Source: Halicephalobus mephisto (lineage: Eukaryota; Nematoda; Chromadorea; Rhabditida; Panagrolaimidae). Taken from it: a stretch of 64,000 nt of DNA. The translations under genes were made by a program, and so were the position numbers. This document shows, piece by piece, positions 54,801 to 64,000 of this stretch. The DNA lies in NCBI GenBank assembly GCA_009193035.1, contig SWDT01000022.1, positions 186,001 through 250,000 on the forward strand. Reading direction: 5' to 3'. The notes under the pieces are model-generated. The model was not told the DNA's origin and searched no databases. It worked only from the letters and a program-made list of their open reading frames with translations. The first letter of the stretch is position 1, and the number at the start of each line of letters is the position of its first letter.

Positions 54801-57800
54801 TCATAATTCAGTTTAAATTCTTCCAGAAAAGTCGGATTGAATTTGGTGTAGGTTATTTTCGAAAAATTCTAACCTAATTTATGATAAATATTTTAGAATT
54901 TCATAATCAAGTTTAAATTCTTCCAGAAAAGTCGGATTTATCTGGTATAGGTTATTTTTAAAAAACTCAGATCGAATGTGGATTATTCTAAAAATTTCTA
55001 ACCTAATTTATCTTAAATATTTTAGAATTTCATAATCAAGTTTAGATTTTTCCAGAAAAGTCGGATTTAATTTGGTATAGATCATATTTGAAAATTCTAA
55101 TTGAACATGGATTATTATAAAAAATTATCGTCGATTTCGTAATATCTAAGTCGACAATTCTTATTTAGTGAAATTACTGAATATTTTCGAATTTATCAAT
55201 TTCCAGAACTTTCAACTTTTGTCCAAAAACGCAAAAACTTACAGTGAGCTGATTGTGTTTGGATATGTTGATTTTTTTTTCTCGGAGACTGTACTCGGCC
55301 ATGCTTCTTTCTTTTCTCTCGACTTTGATCTCGTATCTGCCGATGAGGGACATTAATCCTGTGTAGCAAGTCATCTGGTATATGAAGGCGATGAGCATTG
55401 AGGTGAGGTTCCCGACGCAGAGGAGGGTTATCTCAGGGGAGGAGGTGAAGGACCCGACGGCGTCGGCGAGGATGTTGGTTAATGTGGATATCAGGATGGC
55501 TGGACCTACTTCAGAAAGGACTTCGGCTATTCTGTATCCTATTTGACTGTTTCTTCTGTCTGGATTGGTTCTACAATGCTGAATTACTCTTTGCCATTCG
55601 TGAATCATCAAATAACTCGAATCTACTCCAATGGCCAAAACTAAAAATGGCACAACACAAAGTATCGAAGCAAATCTGGCTCCGAAAATAAACATCAAAG
55701 ACAAAGCCGTGGCACACGACATAAACGGCACAACACAGGCCGCCACGGCCAGAAGCACCTTCGGAAGACTGTGCTGGTGCATATACAACGCCCGAACCAT
55801 CACACTGACACAGGCACAGCAGCACATTATCAAGAATCCGACAGACAGATACGGTACTAAGGATTTTCCTGCTCGGACCATTTCCTCTTCGATGTAGCTT
55901 TGAGCAAGAACGTAAATCTTCAGATTGTCCGATTTGTAAGTACTAAAATTATTAAAATTATCAAATCCCACCTCGAGGTCTATAAGGAGGTCAACATCGA
56001 AATAAAAGTCAAATTTTCTCACAAAAATTCAATAAATCAGTTTGTCAAAATGTTGCGAGCAAACTGCAGATTTTATTTTTACTTTTATTTTAATGTCGAC
56101 ATATTTGATGGAATATTGCGAGCAAACTGCGAATATTATTTTGATGTCGACTTATTTGCCCAAACGTTGCGAGCAAACTGCAGATTTTATTTTCATTTTT
56201 ATTTTTATTTTTACTTTTACTTTGATGTCGACTTATTTGGCCAAACGTTGCGAGCAAACTGCGGACATTATTTTGATATTAATTTCTTTATAGACCTTGA
56301 GAAAGAATATTTTGAATAGTCTTACTTTTCGAAGTATTTGACGATTTCTAATTCGTATTTTTTTACGTCCTGATCATTCCAGCCAAGTTCGTGTTCGGCT
56401 CTGAATTGAAGAACAATCATTTTTAAATATTTTATGTTTGTTCCTTTTTTCTTCCAACTCTCTGAATTCGCTTCATCGGTACCATTTAGGCCATCTGTAG
56501 AATCTGAAAAACCCAATGTAAGATTTCAAAGAATTTCCAAAAGATCTCAAGGGTTTTGGTAGAACCTAAATGGTTTTTTATAAAATCTTAGAAATCTTTG
56601 ATAGGATTTAAACGGTTTTCTACAAAACAAAGGAAACTTTTTGTGGGGCTTAAGGGACCTTCTATGAGGTCTAAAAGGTCTTCCGTAAGGCCTGAAGGGT
56701 CTTCCGTAAGGCCTAAAAGGTCTTTTATAGGATCTGAAGGGTCTTTTATAGGACCTGAAAGATCTTTTATAGGAATTGAAGGGTCTTCCATAAAGTTTGA
56801 AAGGTTTATAAGACCTTCCACAGGACCTAGAAGGTCCTCCGTAAGATCTAGACCTTTTTTAGGACCTGAAGGACCTTTCTTATGATCTACACGGCCTTTT
56901 GCAAAACCTAAAGGATCTTTCACAGTACTTGAAGGATTTGTTTCGTTGTATAATTCGATCCCGTAAAAACCATCTTGGATCGAAAATCGTCGACCAAAAA
57001 TGGAGCTCATCGGATACTCTAGAGCCGTACGTCCACCCAAGGGATCTCCGTCAGTCCCTATGTCTTCCTGGATGGTCAAAATAGTCTGAAAAAGATCAAA
57101 AATGTCAAGAAGAAAATTCAAAAATACTTACATTAAATAAACGAACAGGTTCGTTAATTTCGCAAAAACTATTGCAAAATTCGTTAAAAGTTTTGTTTTC
57201 CTTTGTTCCTTCAATATAAAGAGTAAAATTTGCCACAGTGTAATCCAGAATCTAAAAATATAGGATTACTGTATGATAAACGACGAAAACTAAAGTATTT
57301 TGGAGAATTTTATAAACGTTAAAAATGTTACGAAAGATCTGGTTCCTGGCGCGAAAGTCCTTGAGAGATACGGTAGATGTTTTATGTTGTATTTTTTGTA
57401 TGACGAAAGACTGAGATTGATAAATGACGAAAACTAAAGTATTTTGGAGAATTTTATAAATGTTAAAAATGTTATGAAAGATCTGGTTCCTGGCGCGAAA
57501 GTCCTTGAGAGATACGGTAACCAATTCATATTGTATTTTTTGTATGACGAAAGACTGAGATTGATAAACGACGAAAACTAAAATATTTTGAAGAATTTTA
57601 TAAATGTTATGAGAGATCTGGTTCCTGGCGCGAAAGTCCCTGAGAGATACGGTAACCAATTCATATTGTATTTTTTGTATGACAGAAGACTTTTGATATT
57701 AATAAAGTACAAAAATTAAATGATTGAAGAATTTTGTAAACGTTTAAAATGTTATGACTTGGTTCTTGGCGCGAAAGTCCCTGAGAGACTCGGTAGCTGT

Positions 57801-59525
57801 GTTATGTTGTATTATTTTAGGATTCTTTGTATGACAGAAGATTTTTGATATAATAGTCTGGATATTTTGTAGTCTAGTTCTAGTGCTACAGTATTGTAAA
57901 AAAATTACATCGATGACTTCCTTCACGTGGTCCGATCGGAGCATGGTTCCTCCGTCTTTGGCCGTGACGAAGATGTACAACGCCAGACCCCGGCCGTCGT
58001 GGGCGAAGAACTCCTGGTAACTCGTGTACTCGGCCCTGGCTCGGGCTTTATAGGGGGAATACCCCGTAATGTCGTTCAATTGACTGAAATCATAAAAATC
58101 ATTTTTTTTTAATTCAAAAAAATGGTCCTGAACAGAATTTATGAAATTTTTCAATCAAGACCGAAAATTATAAATTTTAATCTTTACGTGATTTTTAAAA
58201 ATTTCAAAATTAGATTATTAAAAAATCATAATTTTTCACAAAAATCGAGGAAATTGAGTAAAATTTAAATAATTTCGGTCTTGAGAAGAAAATTTGAAAA
58301 AAAAAAAAAATTCGTTTTGAAAGTAATTTTTAGATTTTTAGGAAAATTAAACGAAATTTAAATAATTTTAGTCTTGAGAGGAAAATTTAAAAAAAGAAAT
58401 TCGTTTTGAAAGTAATTTTTAGATTTTTTAGGAAAATTGAACGAAATTTAAATAATTTTAGTCTTGAGAGGAAAATTTAAAAAAAAAGAAATTCGTTTTG
58501 AAAGTAATTTTTCGAGTTTTTAGGAAAATTAAACGAAATTTAAATAATTTCGGTCTTGAGAGGAAAATTTAAAAAAAAAAGAAATTCGTTTTGAAAGTAA
58601 TTTTTCGAGTTTTTAGAAAAATTAAACGAAATTTAAATAATTTTAGTCTTGAGAGGAAAATTTAAAAAAAAAAAGAAATTCGTTTTGAAAGTAATTTTTC
58701 GAGTTTTTAGAAAAATTAAACGAAATTTAAATAATTTCGGTCTTGACAAAATAATTTTTAAAAAAAGAAATTCGTTTTGAGAGTATTTTTTTGAGTTTTT
58801 AGAAAAATTAAATGAAATTTAAATAATGTCGGTCTTGAGAGGAAAATTTAAAAAAAAAAAATAAATTCGTTTTGAAAGTAATTTTTTGAGTTTTGAGAAA
58901 AGTTGAACAAAATTTAAATAATTTTGGTCTTGACAAAATAATTTTTAAAAAATTTAGAATAATTTTCGAAATTCTTAGAAAAATTGAAAACTTACGGAGT
59001 GAGTAGAATTTTGACCATGGCCAGACAGCTGATAATCAAACATATGACGATGGCCTGCCAATCGTGATTAACAATGAAATACCCCCATTTTTTGTAAAGT
59101 TTAATAATAAAAGTAACAAATTTAGGTCCTTTCTGCTGAGGTCTAGTTTCATTCATAAAATCGAGGGATCTTTGTCCGACCAAGATGGAAGTTCTTCTTC
59201 GTTCCGAAAACACTCTCTGGGTAACTCGTCTTTTTTCAGGAAACTTCATAGATTGAGCAACAGGACGCCGAGGACTCGAAGGAACAGAAACAGGGGCAGG
59301 GGTAGGGGTAGGGGTAGAAGTAGGGACTGGGGTAGGGGTAGGAGTAGAAGTAGAAGTAGGGACTGGAGTAGAAGTAGAAGTAGAAGTAGGCGCTGGGGTA
59401 GAAGTAGGGACTGGGGTAGGGGTATGGGGCTGTTCTTCCTCGATACTTGGGGTTTTTGAAGACCCTTTTGAAGCAAACATTTTTCTTTTTGTTTCTGCTG
59501 AAGAATCTGCGGGTGAAGGAGCCAT
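51891..59525 (-). CDS. Patched-related (PTR) RND/sterol-sensing membrane protein
   Basis: PTR proteins are 12-TM RND-type proteins expanded in nematodes, with roles in cuticle, moulting and lipid traffic. Nine exons on minus: 59525-58996, 58083-57909, 57251-57132, 57085-56929, 56503-56326, 55942-55243, 53776-53636, 53591-52560 and 52109-51891. They total 1083 residues, typical for the family. In order there is a Thr/Pro/Ser-rich N-terminus, TM1 (AIVICLIISCLAMVKIL), a large ectodomain, and a five-helix sterol-sensing domain (SLVPYLSVGFLIMCCCACVS ... LCVVPFLVLAIGVDSSYLMI). A second ectodomain and the second RND bundle follow (ISMAALIICVGSSCDLPAHT), then TM11-12 and a short tail. TM4 has GVDSS where GVDD is usual, while the second half keeps GSSCD. 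The exon 4 donor (56928) and the 55942 acceptor were chosen by frame and homology. Ortholog number undecided. Confidence 0.94.
52150..52545. repeat. ~57-bp tandem repeat in PTR intron
   Basis: Units contain TATATTTTTGATATAAAATT and AATTATAAATTACATCTTA. They fill the last PTR intron (52110-52559). Confidence 0.82.
53912..54502. mobile_element. TIR element (copy 7), in PTR intron
   Basis: It starts AAAACGTAACTTTTGGATCA and ends CAAAAGTTACTTTTTTTGTG. A segment at 54150-54306 is almost identical to 60254-60420 of copy 8, so the two copies share a recent origin or have exchanged sequence. Host intron 53777-55242. Confidence 0.75.
54660..55115. repeat. ~115-bp tandem repeat in PTR intron
   Basis: About four units contain CCAGAAAAGTCGGATTTAAT, TTTCTAACCTAATTTATC and TTTAGAATTTCATAATCAAG. 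Confidence 0.82.
55985..56310. repeat. ~60-bp tandem repeat (GTTGCGAGCAAACTGCAGAT)
   Basis: Four units contain CGTTGCGAGCAAACTGCAGA, TTTTATTTT and GATGTCGACTTATTTG. They lie in PTR intron 55943-56325. Confidence 0.85.
56588..56928. repeat. ~30-bp minisatellite with coding-like periodicity, PTR intron
   Basis: Imperfect 30-bp units contain GAAGGGTCTTTTATAGGACC (+ strand). On minus they stay open for over 100 codons in the preceding exon's frame, giving decapeptide units like D-L-S-G-P-I-K-D-P-S, then a stop at about 56590. Splicing from 56928 removes it. Confidence 0.82.
57270..57810. repeat. ~140-bp tandem repeat (CTGGTTCCTGGCGCGAAAGT)
   Basis: Four units contain CTGGTTCCTGGCGCGAAAGT, CTTGAGAGATACGGTA and GACGAAAGACTGAGATTGAT. 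The GGCGCG motif recurs near 57348, 57491, 57629 and 57767. It lies in PTR intron 57252-57908. Confidence 0.88.
58200..58960. repeat. ~90-bp tandem repeat in PTR intron 1
   Basis: About eight units contain GAAATTCGTTTTGAAAGTAA, AACGAAATTTAAATAATTT and GGTCTTGAGAGGAAAATTT. They occupy nearly all of intron 58084-58995. Confidence 0.88.
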
Positions 59526-60156
59526 ATTTATTCAGCGAGAAATCTGAAAATCGACGAATTAAGTTATTTTTACAGTTAAATAATCGAAGGGGCGTAACTT
59601 AGGAACTGCTTTGGAACGAAGGTCTAGGATCGTTAAAACCTTCTTAAATTAGAAGCTACAGTAATTTCGAAATTTAATTAATTTTAAAAAAGTCGAAAAA
59701 CAAAATTTAAAAATTTTTTATTTTGGATTTTTTCAAAATTACAGTATTCTAAAAAATTTTTAAAATCATCTCGAAGCGAATTTTCAACAGTTTCGGAATT
59801 ACAGTATCCTGAAAAATTTAGGAAATTTCGACATTTTCAGAAATTTCAAATTATTTTAATTTTTGAAAAATTTTAGTTATAATAAATTTAAAAATATTTT
59901 TTTTTCAAAAATGTCCCGACACGAAATTTTAAAACTTCTTAGAAAATTTTTAGACTTTTTTGAAATTTCAAAATATTTTTAATTTTTGCAAAATTTAAAA
60001 ATGTTTTTTTGAAAATTCTAGATTTTTTAAATTTCAGAATATTCTAGTTTTTTGCAGAATTTTAGGTATTTAAAAAACAATAAAATCAGAATTTTTTCGA
60101 ATTCATTCTTCCGGCCAATTGGGCGCAGTGGGAACCGAGGAATAACCGAGAACAGA
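59526..60156. other. Upstream region of the PTR gene
   Basis: This is A/T-rich, with FAA-type low complexity and no gene. The promoter of the PTR gene should lie here, but no specific site can be supported. Confidence 0.5.
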
Positions 60157-60158
60157 TA

Positions 60159-60458
60159 ACAACAAAAAAAACGTAACTTTTGGCCGAGTAACAAATGGAA
60201 ATCGTCACTATTAAGTTACATTTTTATCAAAAATCTAAAATATTCATAAAAATGTGACCATGTTATAATTTGTCAAAAATGTAAAATATTTATAAAAATG
60301 TGACGATTATGGTATATTTTTGTCACAAATTTTAAATATTCATAAAAATTTGATCATTATGTTACAATTTGTCAAAAATGTAAAATATTCATAAAAATGT
60401 GACGATTGTGTCGCATTTCGTAACTGTTACGGAACCAAAAGTTACGTTTTTTCATGTA
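60159..60458. mobile_element. TIR element (copy 8), upstream of PTR
   Basis: It starts ACAAAAAAAACGTAACTTTT and ends CCAAAAGTTACGTTTTTTCA. It has about five internal GTGACGATT units. The interior is near-identical to part of copy 7. Confidence 0.75.
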
Positions 60459-60659
60459 ACAACAAAAATGAAAGAAATGGATTCAGAAGTAATTTGGCAA
60501 AACTCGTCTTGTACAAAAAACAAAATCAATAAATTTGAACCATAACTTTGAAAACAAGAATCGTTTTAGTCTCGCTTACCCTCGAAAACGAATTTGATAA
60601 ATTAAGATGAAAATCAGATAGATCTGGAGCCGGTGAAGTCAAGTGTTCATCGACATTCA

Positions 60660-60980
60660 ATTGATCAAAGTTCGAAAATTTCAAAAAATTTTTTTTTAAA
60701 TTCAATTTTTTAAAATTAATTATTTTTAGAATTAAAAAACTCAATTTTTTTTAAATTAATTATTTTTAAAATTAAAAAACTCAATTTTTTTAAATAATTA
60801 TTTTTAAAATTAAAAAACTTAATTATTTTTAAAATAATTATTTTTAGAATTAAAAATCTCAATTTTTTAAAATTAATTATTTTTAAAATTAAAAAACTCA
60901 ATTTTTTTAAATAATTATTTTTAAAATTGAAAATCTTAATTTTTTAAAATAATTATTTTTAAAATTAAAAACTCTGTAAA
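60660..60980. repeat. ~38-bp A/T tandem repeat
   Basis: About eight units of AATTATTTTTAAAATTAAAA plus ACTCAATTTTTTT. Confidence 0.82.
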
Positions 60981-61254
60981 AATAAAATTTCAGAATTTTC
61001 GGTCTCGATTGGAAAATTCAAAAATGCGTGTTGAGACATTTTTCGGAACTTCCTTATATGTTAGTTTTTATAATTGTACGAATTCAGAATCAATTATCGT
61101 AAATTTGAAATTTTTACTACATTCCACGTACCGCCTACTGTTTTTCGTGGGTGTAAAAAATAAATTCAAAAAAACATGATTTTTTTTGGTCATAAATTTT
61201 CAAAGTACTTATAAAAAATTTCAAAATCTTTGGAGATGAAATTTTCATAAATGA

Positions 61255-61815
61255 ACTTCTGAAGTCCTATGGAAGTGTTTCTAAATTGTCGAGAATGAAA
61301 GCTTTGGGATATCTTTTGGATGAGTTTCTAAACCTTCCAGAATCCTTTCTAAAAGAATCTCTAACTTCTGAAACCTCGTTGAAGGATTTCTGAATTCCTA
61401 AAGATGGAAAATTCGAAATTTCTGAATGAACCCCTTCTGAAGGAATCTTCAACCTTCTATTAGCAAACTTCTGAAACCTCGTTGAAGGATTTCTGAATTC
61501 CTAAAGACGGAAAATTCGAAACTTCTGAATGAATCTCTTCTGAAGAAATCTTCAACTTCCTGTAAACTTTTGAAACCTCATGGAGGGACTTCTGAATTCC
61601 TAAGAACGAGAACTTTAAAGCTTCTGTAAACAATCCTTTCTGAAGGGATTTCCAACTTCCTGTAAACTTCTGAAGCCCAGTGGAAGAACCTCTAAATCCT
61701 CACAGACTGAAACTCCGGGATCCCCCTGAATGGACCTTCCTGAATCCACTATAAACGAATTCCTAACCCCTTGAATTAACTCCTAGAATCCTCTACAACA
61801 AACTTCTAACTCTCT
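61255..61815. repeat. Imperfect ~100-bp tandem repeat (TTCTGAAACCTCGTTGAAGG)
   Basis: Units contain CTTCTGAAACCTCGTTGAAG, GATTTCTGAATTCCTAAAGA and GAATCTTCAACCTTC. It degrades toward 61800. No ORF is supported. Confidence 0.75.
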
Positions 61816-61974
61816 AAATTAACTGTGATAGGGCATTTCTGTCCCAATTCTTTATGTTTGAATTTCTACAATTTTAATTTAAAAATTAAAAAATAAATAC
61901 TTTTGAATAAATTTACATTCATTATACAGTACTTTAAAGATCATCTTAGATAAATTTCCACTTTTTTAAACAAA

Positions 61975-62240
61975 GTTTTTTAATTTTCAAATATCCTTAA
62001 AATCTGAAATTAGTCTTCAGAATTCTGGATTCTGAAGGTTGACTATTAATTCTGATTTTAGATTCAGAATCTATAGGTTTTATTACAGTATTATAAGTAC
62101 TTTTGTAGTTTTAACTCTAAAATTAGAAATGTTTGGAACATGAATCCTCCAGATATAAGCACTTTTTAATTCAGAATTCTGAAGGTTGACCATTAATTCA
62201 GATTTTAGATTCAGAATTATGAATTCGATTATCCTACTGT
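61975..62240. repeat. Two-copy ~180-bp repeat with GATTCTGAAGGTTGACNATT
   Basis: The copies share AATTCTGAAGGTTGACCATT and AGTGCTTTTGTAGTTTTAAC. The motif is related to the array in the GPCR copy A intron at 30240-30510. Confidence 0.7.
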
Positions 62241-62514
62241 AAGTGCTTTTGTAGTTTTAACTCTAAAATTGGAACGTAGGTGTTTGGACAGAAACATCCG
62301 GGACAGAAATATCACGTAACTGAATTAACTCCTAAACTCTTTGACTCCTCCACAAATAAACTTTTAAATTTTTGCGAATAAAAATTTCGTAACAAATGTG
62401 CGAACATCTGTGAATGAACTATTTTCACCGATTATTCGTCAAATAAAAATGAAGAGTCAAGGCAATTAGTAAATTTTCACTGACAGTCCACTTATGTGAC
62501 TCTTGAAAACTTTT

Positions 62515-63180
62515 GAGACAGAAACTAGACTAGAAAGAGAGGACCCGGAACGATAGCCTGAACATCAGGGAACATGGGATACTGTAGGGCGTGAGTGAAA
62601 TTTTCAGAAGTATTATGTTAGAACTTGTGCAGATGTTGGAACAGAGACTAAACTAGAAAGAGAGGACCTGAAGAAATAGCCTGAATATCAGGAAACATGG
62701 AATACTGTAGGGCGTGAATGACTTTCGATTGTAGTTGTGTGGGAAATATATAGTCCATCTGTGTCTATTTGTGTGACTAAAAATGGACGCTATCTTCGAC
62801 CTTCAGTTGAACTCTCAAAGTTACTATTGAGACAGAAAAGTAGACTAGAAAGAGAGGACCCGAAGAAATATCCTGAATATCAGGGAAAATAAGATACTGT
62901 AGAACATGAGTAAAATTCTTAGGGATGTTATGTTAGAACTTGTGCAGATGTTGGAACAGAGACTAAACTAGAAAGAGAGGACCCGAAGAAATAGCCTGAA
63001 CATCAGGGAACATGGGATACTGTAGAACATGAATGAAATTCTTAGGGATGTTATGTTAGAACTTGTGCAGATGTTGGAACAGAGACTAAACTAGAAAGAG
63101 AGGACCTGAAGAAATAGCCTGAACATCAGGGAACATGGGATACTGTAGGGCGTGAGTGACTTTCGATTGTAGTTTTGCAA
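62515..63180. repeat. ~124-bp tandem array of the dispersed GGGATACTGTAGG repeat
   Basis: Five units contain ACTAAACTAGAAAGAGAGGA, ATCAGGGAACATGGGATACT and GTTAGAACTTGTGCAGATGT. The copies at 12466-12745 and 21355-21450 are the same family in inverse orientation. Confidence 0.85.
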
Positions 63181-63189
63181 AAAATATAA

Positions 63190-63800
63190 ATTCCATCTGT
63201 CTATTTTCTTCTAGTAAAAAATATCACAATATTTCTGTTTTTTGTTCTGACAAGAAAAAAGTAAAACCAAAATTATAAAAATTAATATTTAAAAAATTTC
63301 GAAAGTGAACTTGGAAAATTTTTATTTCGAAAATAAAGATCTAAATTTTTAAAAATTATTTTATTAAAATTAAAAAACCAAAAAAATTTCAATTTTTAAA
63401 AAAATAATTTATAAAAAATAAAAGCATAAATTTTTTAGAAACAAAAATTTTAGAAAAAAGAAATTTTTAAAAATATTTTTTTAAAAGTAAAAATTTCATA
63501 AAAACAAAAATTTTTTTAAATATTTTTTTTAAAATAAAAATTTCAGAAAAACAAAAATTTTTTTAAAAACAAAAATTATTTAAAATATTTTTTAAAAAGT
63601 AAAAATTTCATAAAAAAGAAATTTTTAAAAATATTTTTTTAAAAACAAAAGTTTTTTAAAATATTTTTTTACATTATTTTTTTAAAAATAAAAATTTTAG
63701 AAAAAAGAAATTTTTAAAAATATTTTTTTTAAAATAAAAATTTCAGAAAAACAAAAGTTTTGGAAAAAAATTAAAAAGATACGTGATTTTGGGTTAGATC
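63190..63800. other. A/T low-complexity
   Basis: AAAATTTT-type homopolymer mixture. Nothing else is seen. Confidence 0.6.
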
Positions 63801-63801
63801 G

Positions 63802-63933
63802 ATGAGCCGAATCAGAAAACGTTTTGAAAAATGGACTTTAGCAGGATGTGATTGTGCAACGAAACCAGTTCAAGAAACGACTGATTCCTCCACCAGATAT
63901 CCAGATTTTTTCAAACATATCGGAAATTTTTAA
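63802..63933 (+). CDS. Candidate short exon or orphan ORF near the right edge
   Basis: A 43-codon open stretch (MSRIRKRFEKWTLAGCDCAT..., stop at 63931-63933) has normal codon complexity within an A/T desert. It is preceded by an acceptor-like GGTTAG at about 63794-63799. It could be the terminal exon of a gene whose earlier exons are unrecognised, or chance. No family is recognised. Confidence 0.25.
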   Translation: MSRIRKRFEKWTLAGCDCATKPVQETTDSSTRYPDFFKHIGNF

Positions 63934-64000
63934 TTTTTTACTTAATTAATGATTTTCAATTTTGAAGAATTAAATGAAATAATTCACTTTGATTTACGAA

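Noticed and set aside
56598..56885. 95-codon + ORF (Gly/Ser/Arg/Phe-rich)
   Set aside because: It is the antisense of the 30-bp intronic minisatellite in PTR.
59064..59476. Arg/Gly/Ser-rich + ORF and Leu-rich - ORF
   Set aside because: They are out-of-frame readings of the Thr/Pro/Ser repeat in PTR exon 1.

Overview
The window reads as nuclear DNA from a nematode, probably a rhabditid. It is very AT-rich and carries long homopolymeric A/T introns. The shortest introns are about 40-45 bp, with U-rich TTTYAG acceptors. The gene families fit: DEG/ENaC channel, Patched-related protein and nematode chemoreceptor GPCRs. I see no bacterial operons, phage or CRISPR. All gene models were built by hand from reading frames, splice phases and remembered family motifs. 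No database search was run.

Layout. (1) 2-1897 (+): C-terminal two thirds of a DEG/ENaC channel. (2) 4575-14403 (+): an MCTP-type protein with three C2 domains and two C-terminal membrane segments. (3) 16801-17419 (+): a small secreted protein with dibasic and C-terminal Gly-Arg-Lys processing signals, a candidate neuropeptide precursor. (4) 19021-20709 (+): a 184-residue multi-pass membrane protein of unknown role. (5) 24553-47457 (+): a complete class VI (reverse-direction) myosin whose ten exons join in frame to 1226 residues. (6) Inside one 14.8-kb intron of that myosin (29250-44030), on the opposite strand: four intact chemoreceptor-type GPCR genes and one decayed copy. (7) 47836-49428 (-): an AATF/Che-1 (Traube) nucleolar protein, tail-to-tail with the myosin. 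(8) 50423-51379 (+): an 80-residue single-pass membrane protein. (9) 51891-59525 (-): a complete Patched-related RND/sterol-sensing protein of 1083 residues. (10) 59526-64000: repeats, plus one weak candidate exon near the right edge.

The genes do not form an obvious pathway. The strongest structural themes are the receptor cluster nested in a myosin intron and a family of TA-flanked repeat elements. These elements have TIRs reading roughly CACACAAAAAACGTAACTTTTGG and an internal array of about 50 bp units containing GTGACGATTGTGTTAC. At least seven loci are present. In two genes (the MCTP gene and the first nested GPCR) an element makes up nearly all of an intron, and the GPCR intron is absent from all three intact paralogs. 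That makes an introner-like mode of intron gain worth testing. Two introns are best explained by GC-AG splicing.

Much of the remaining non-coding DNA is tandem minisatellite (units of about 26 to 150 bp), short TA-flanked inverted-repeat elements beginning CAGTAGAACTTGG, and low-complexity A/T.
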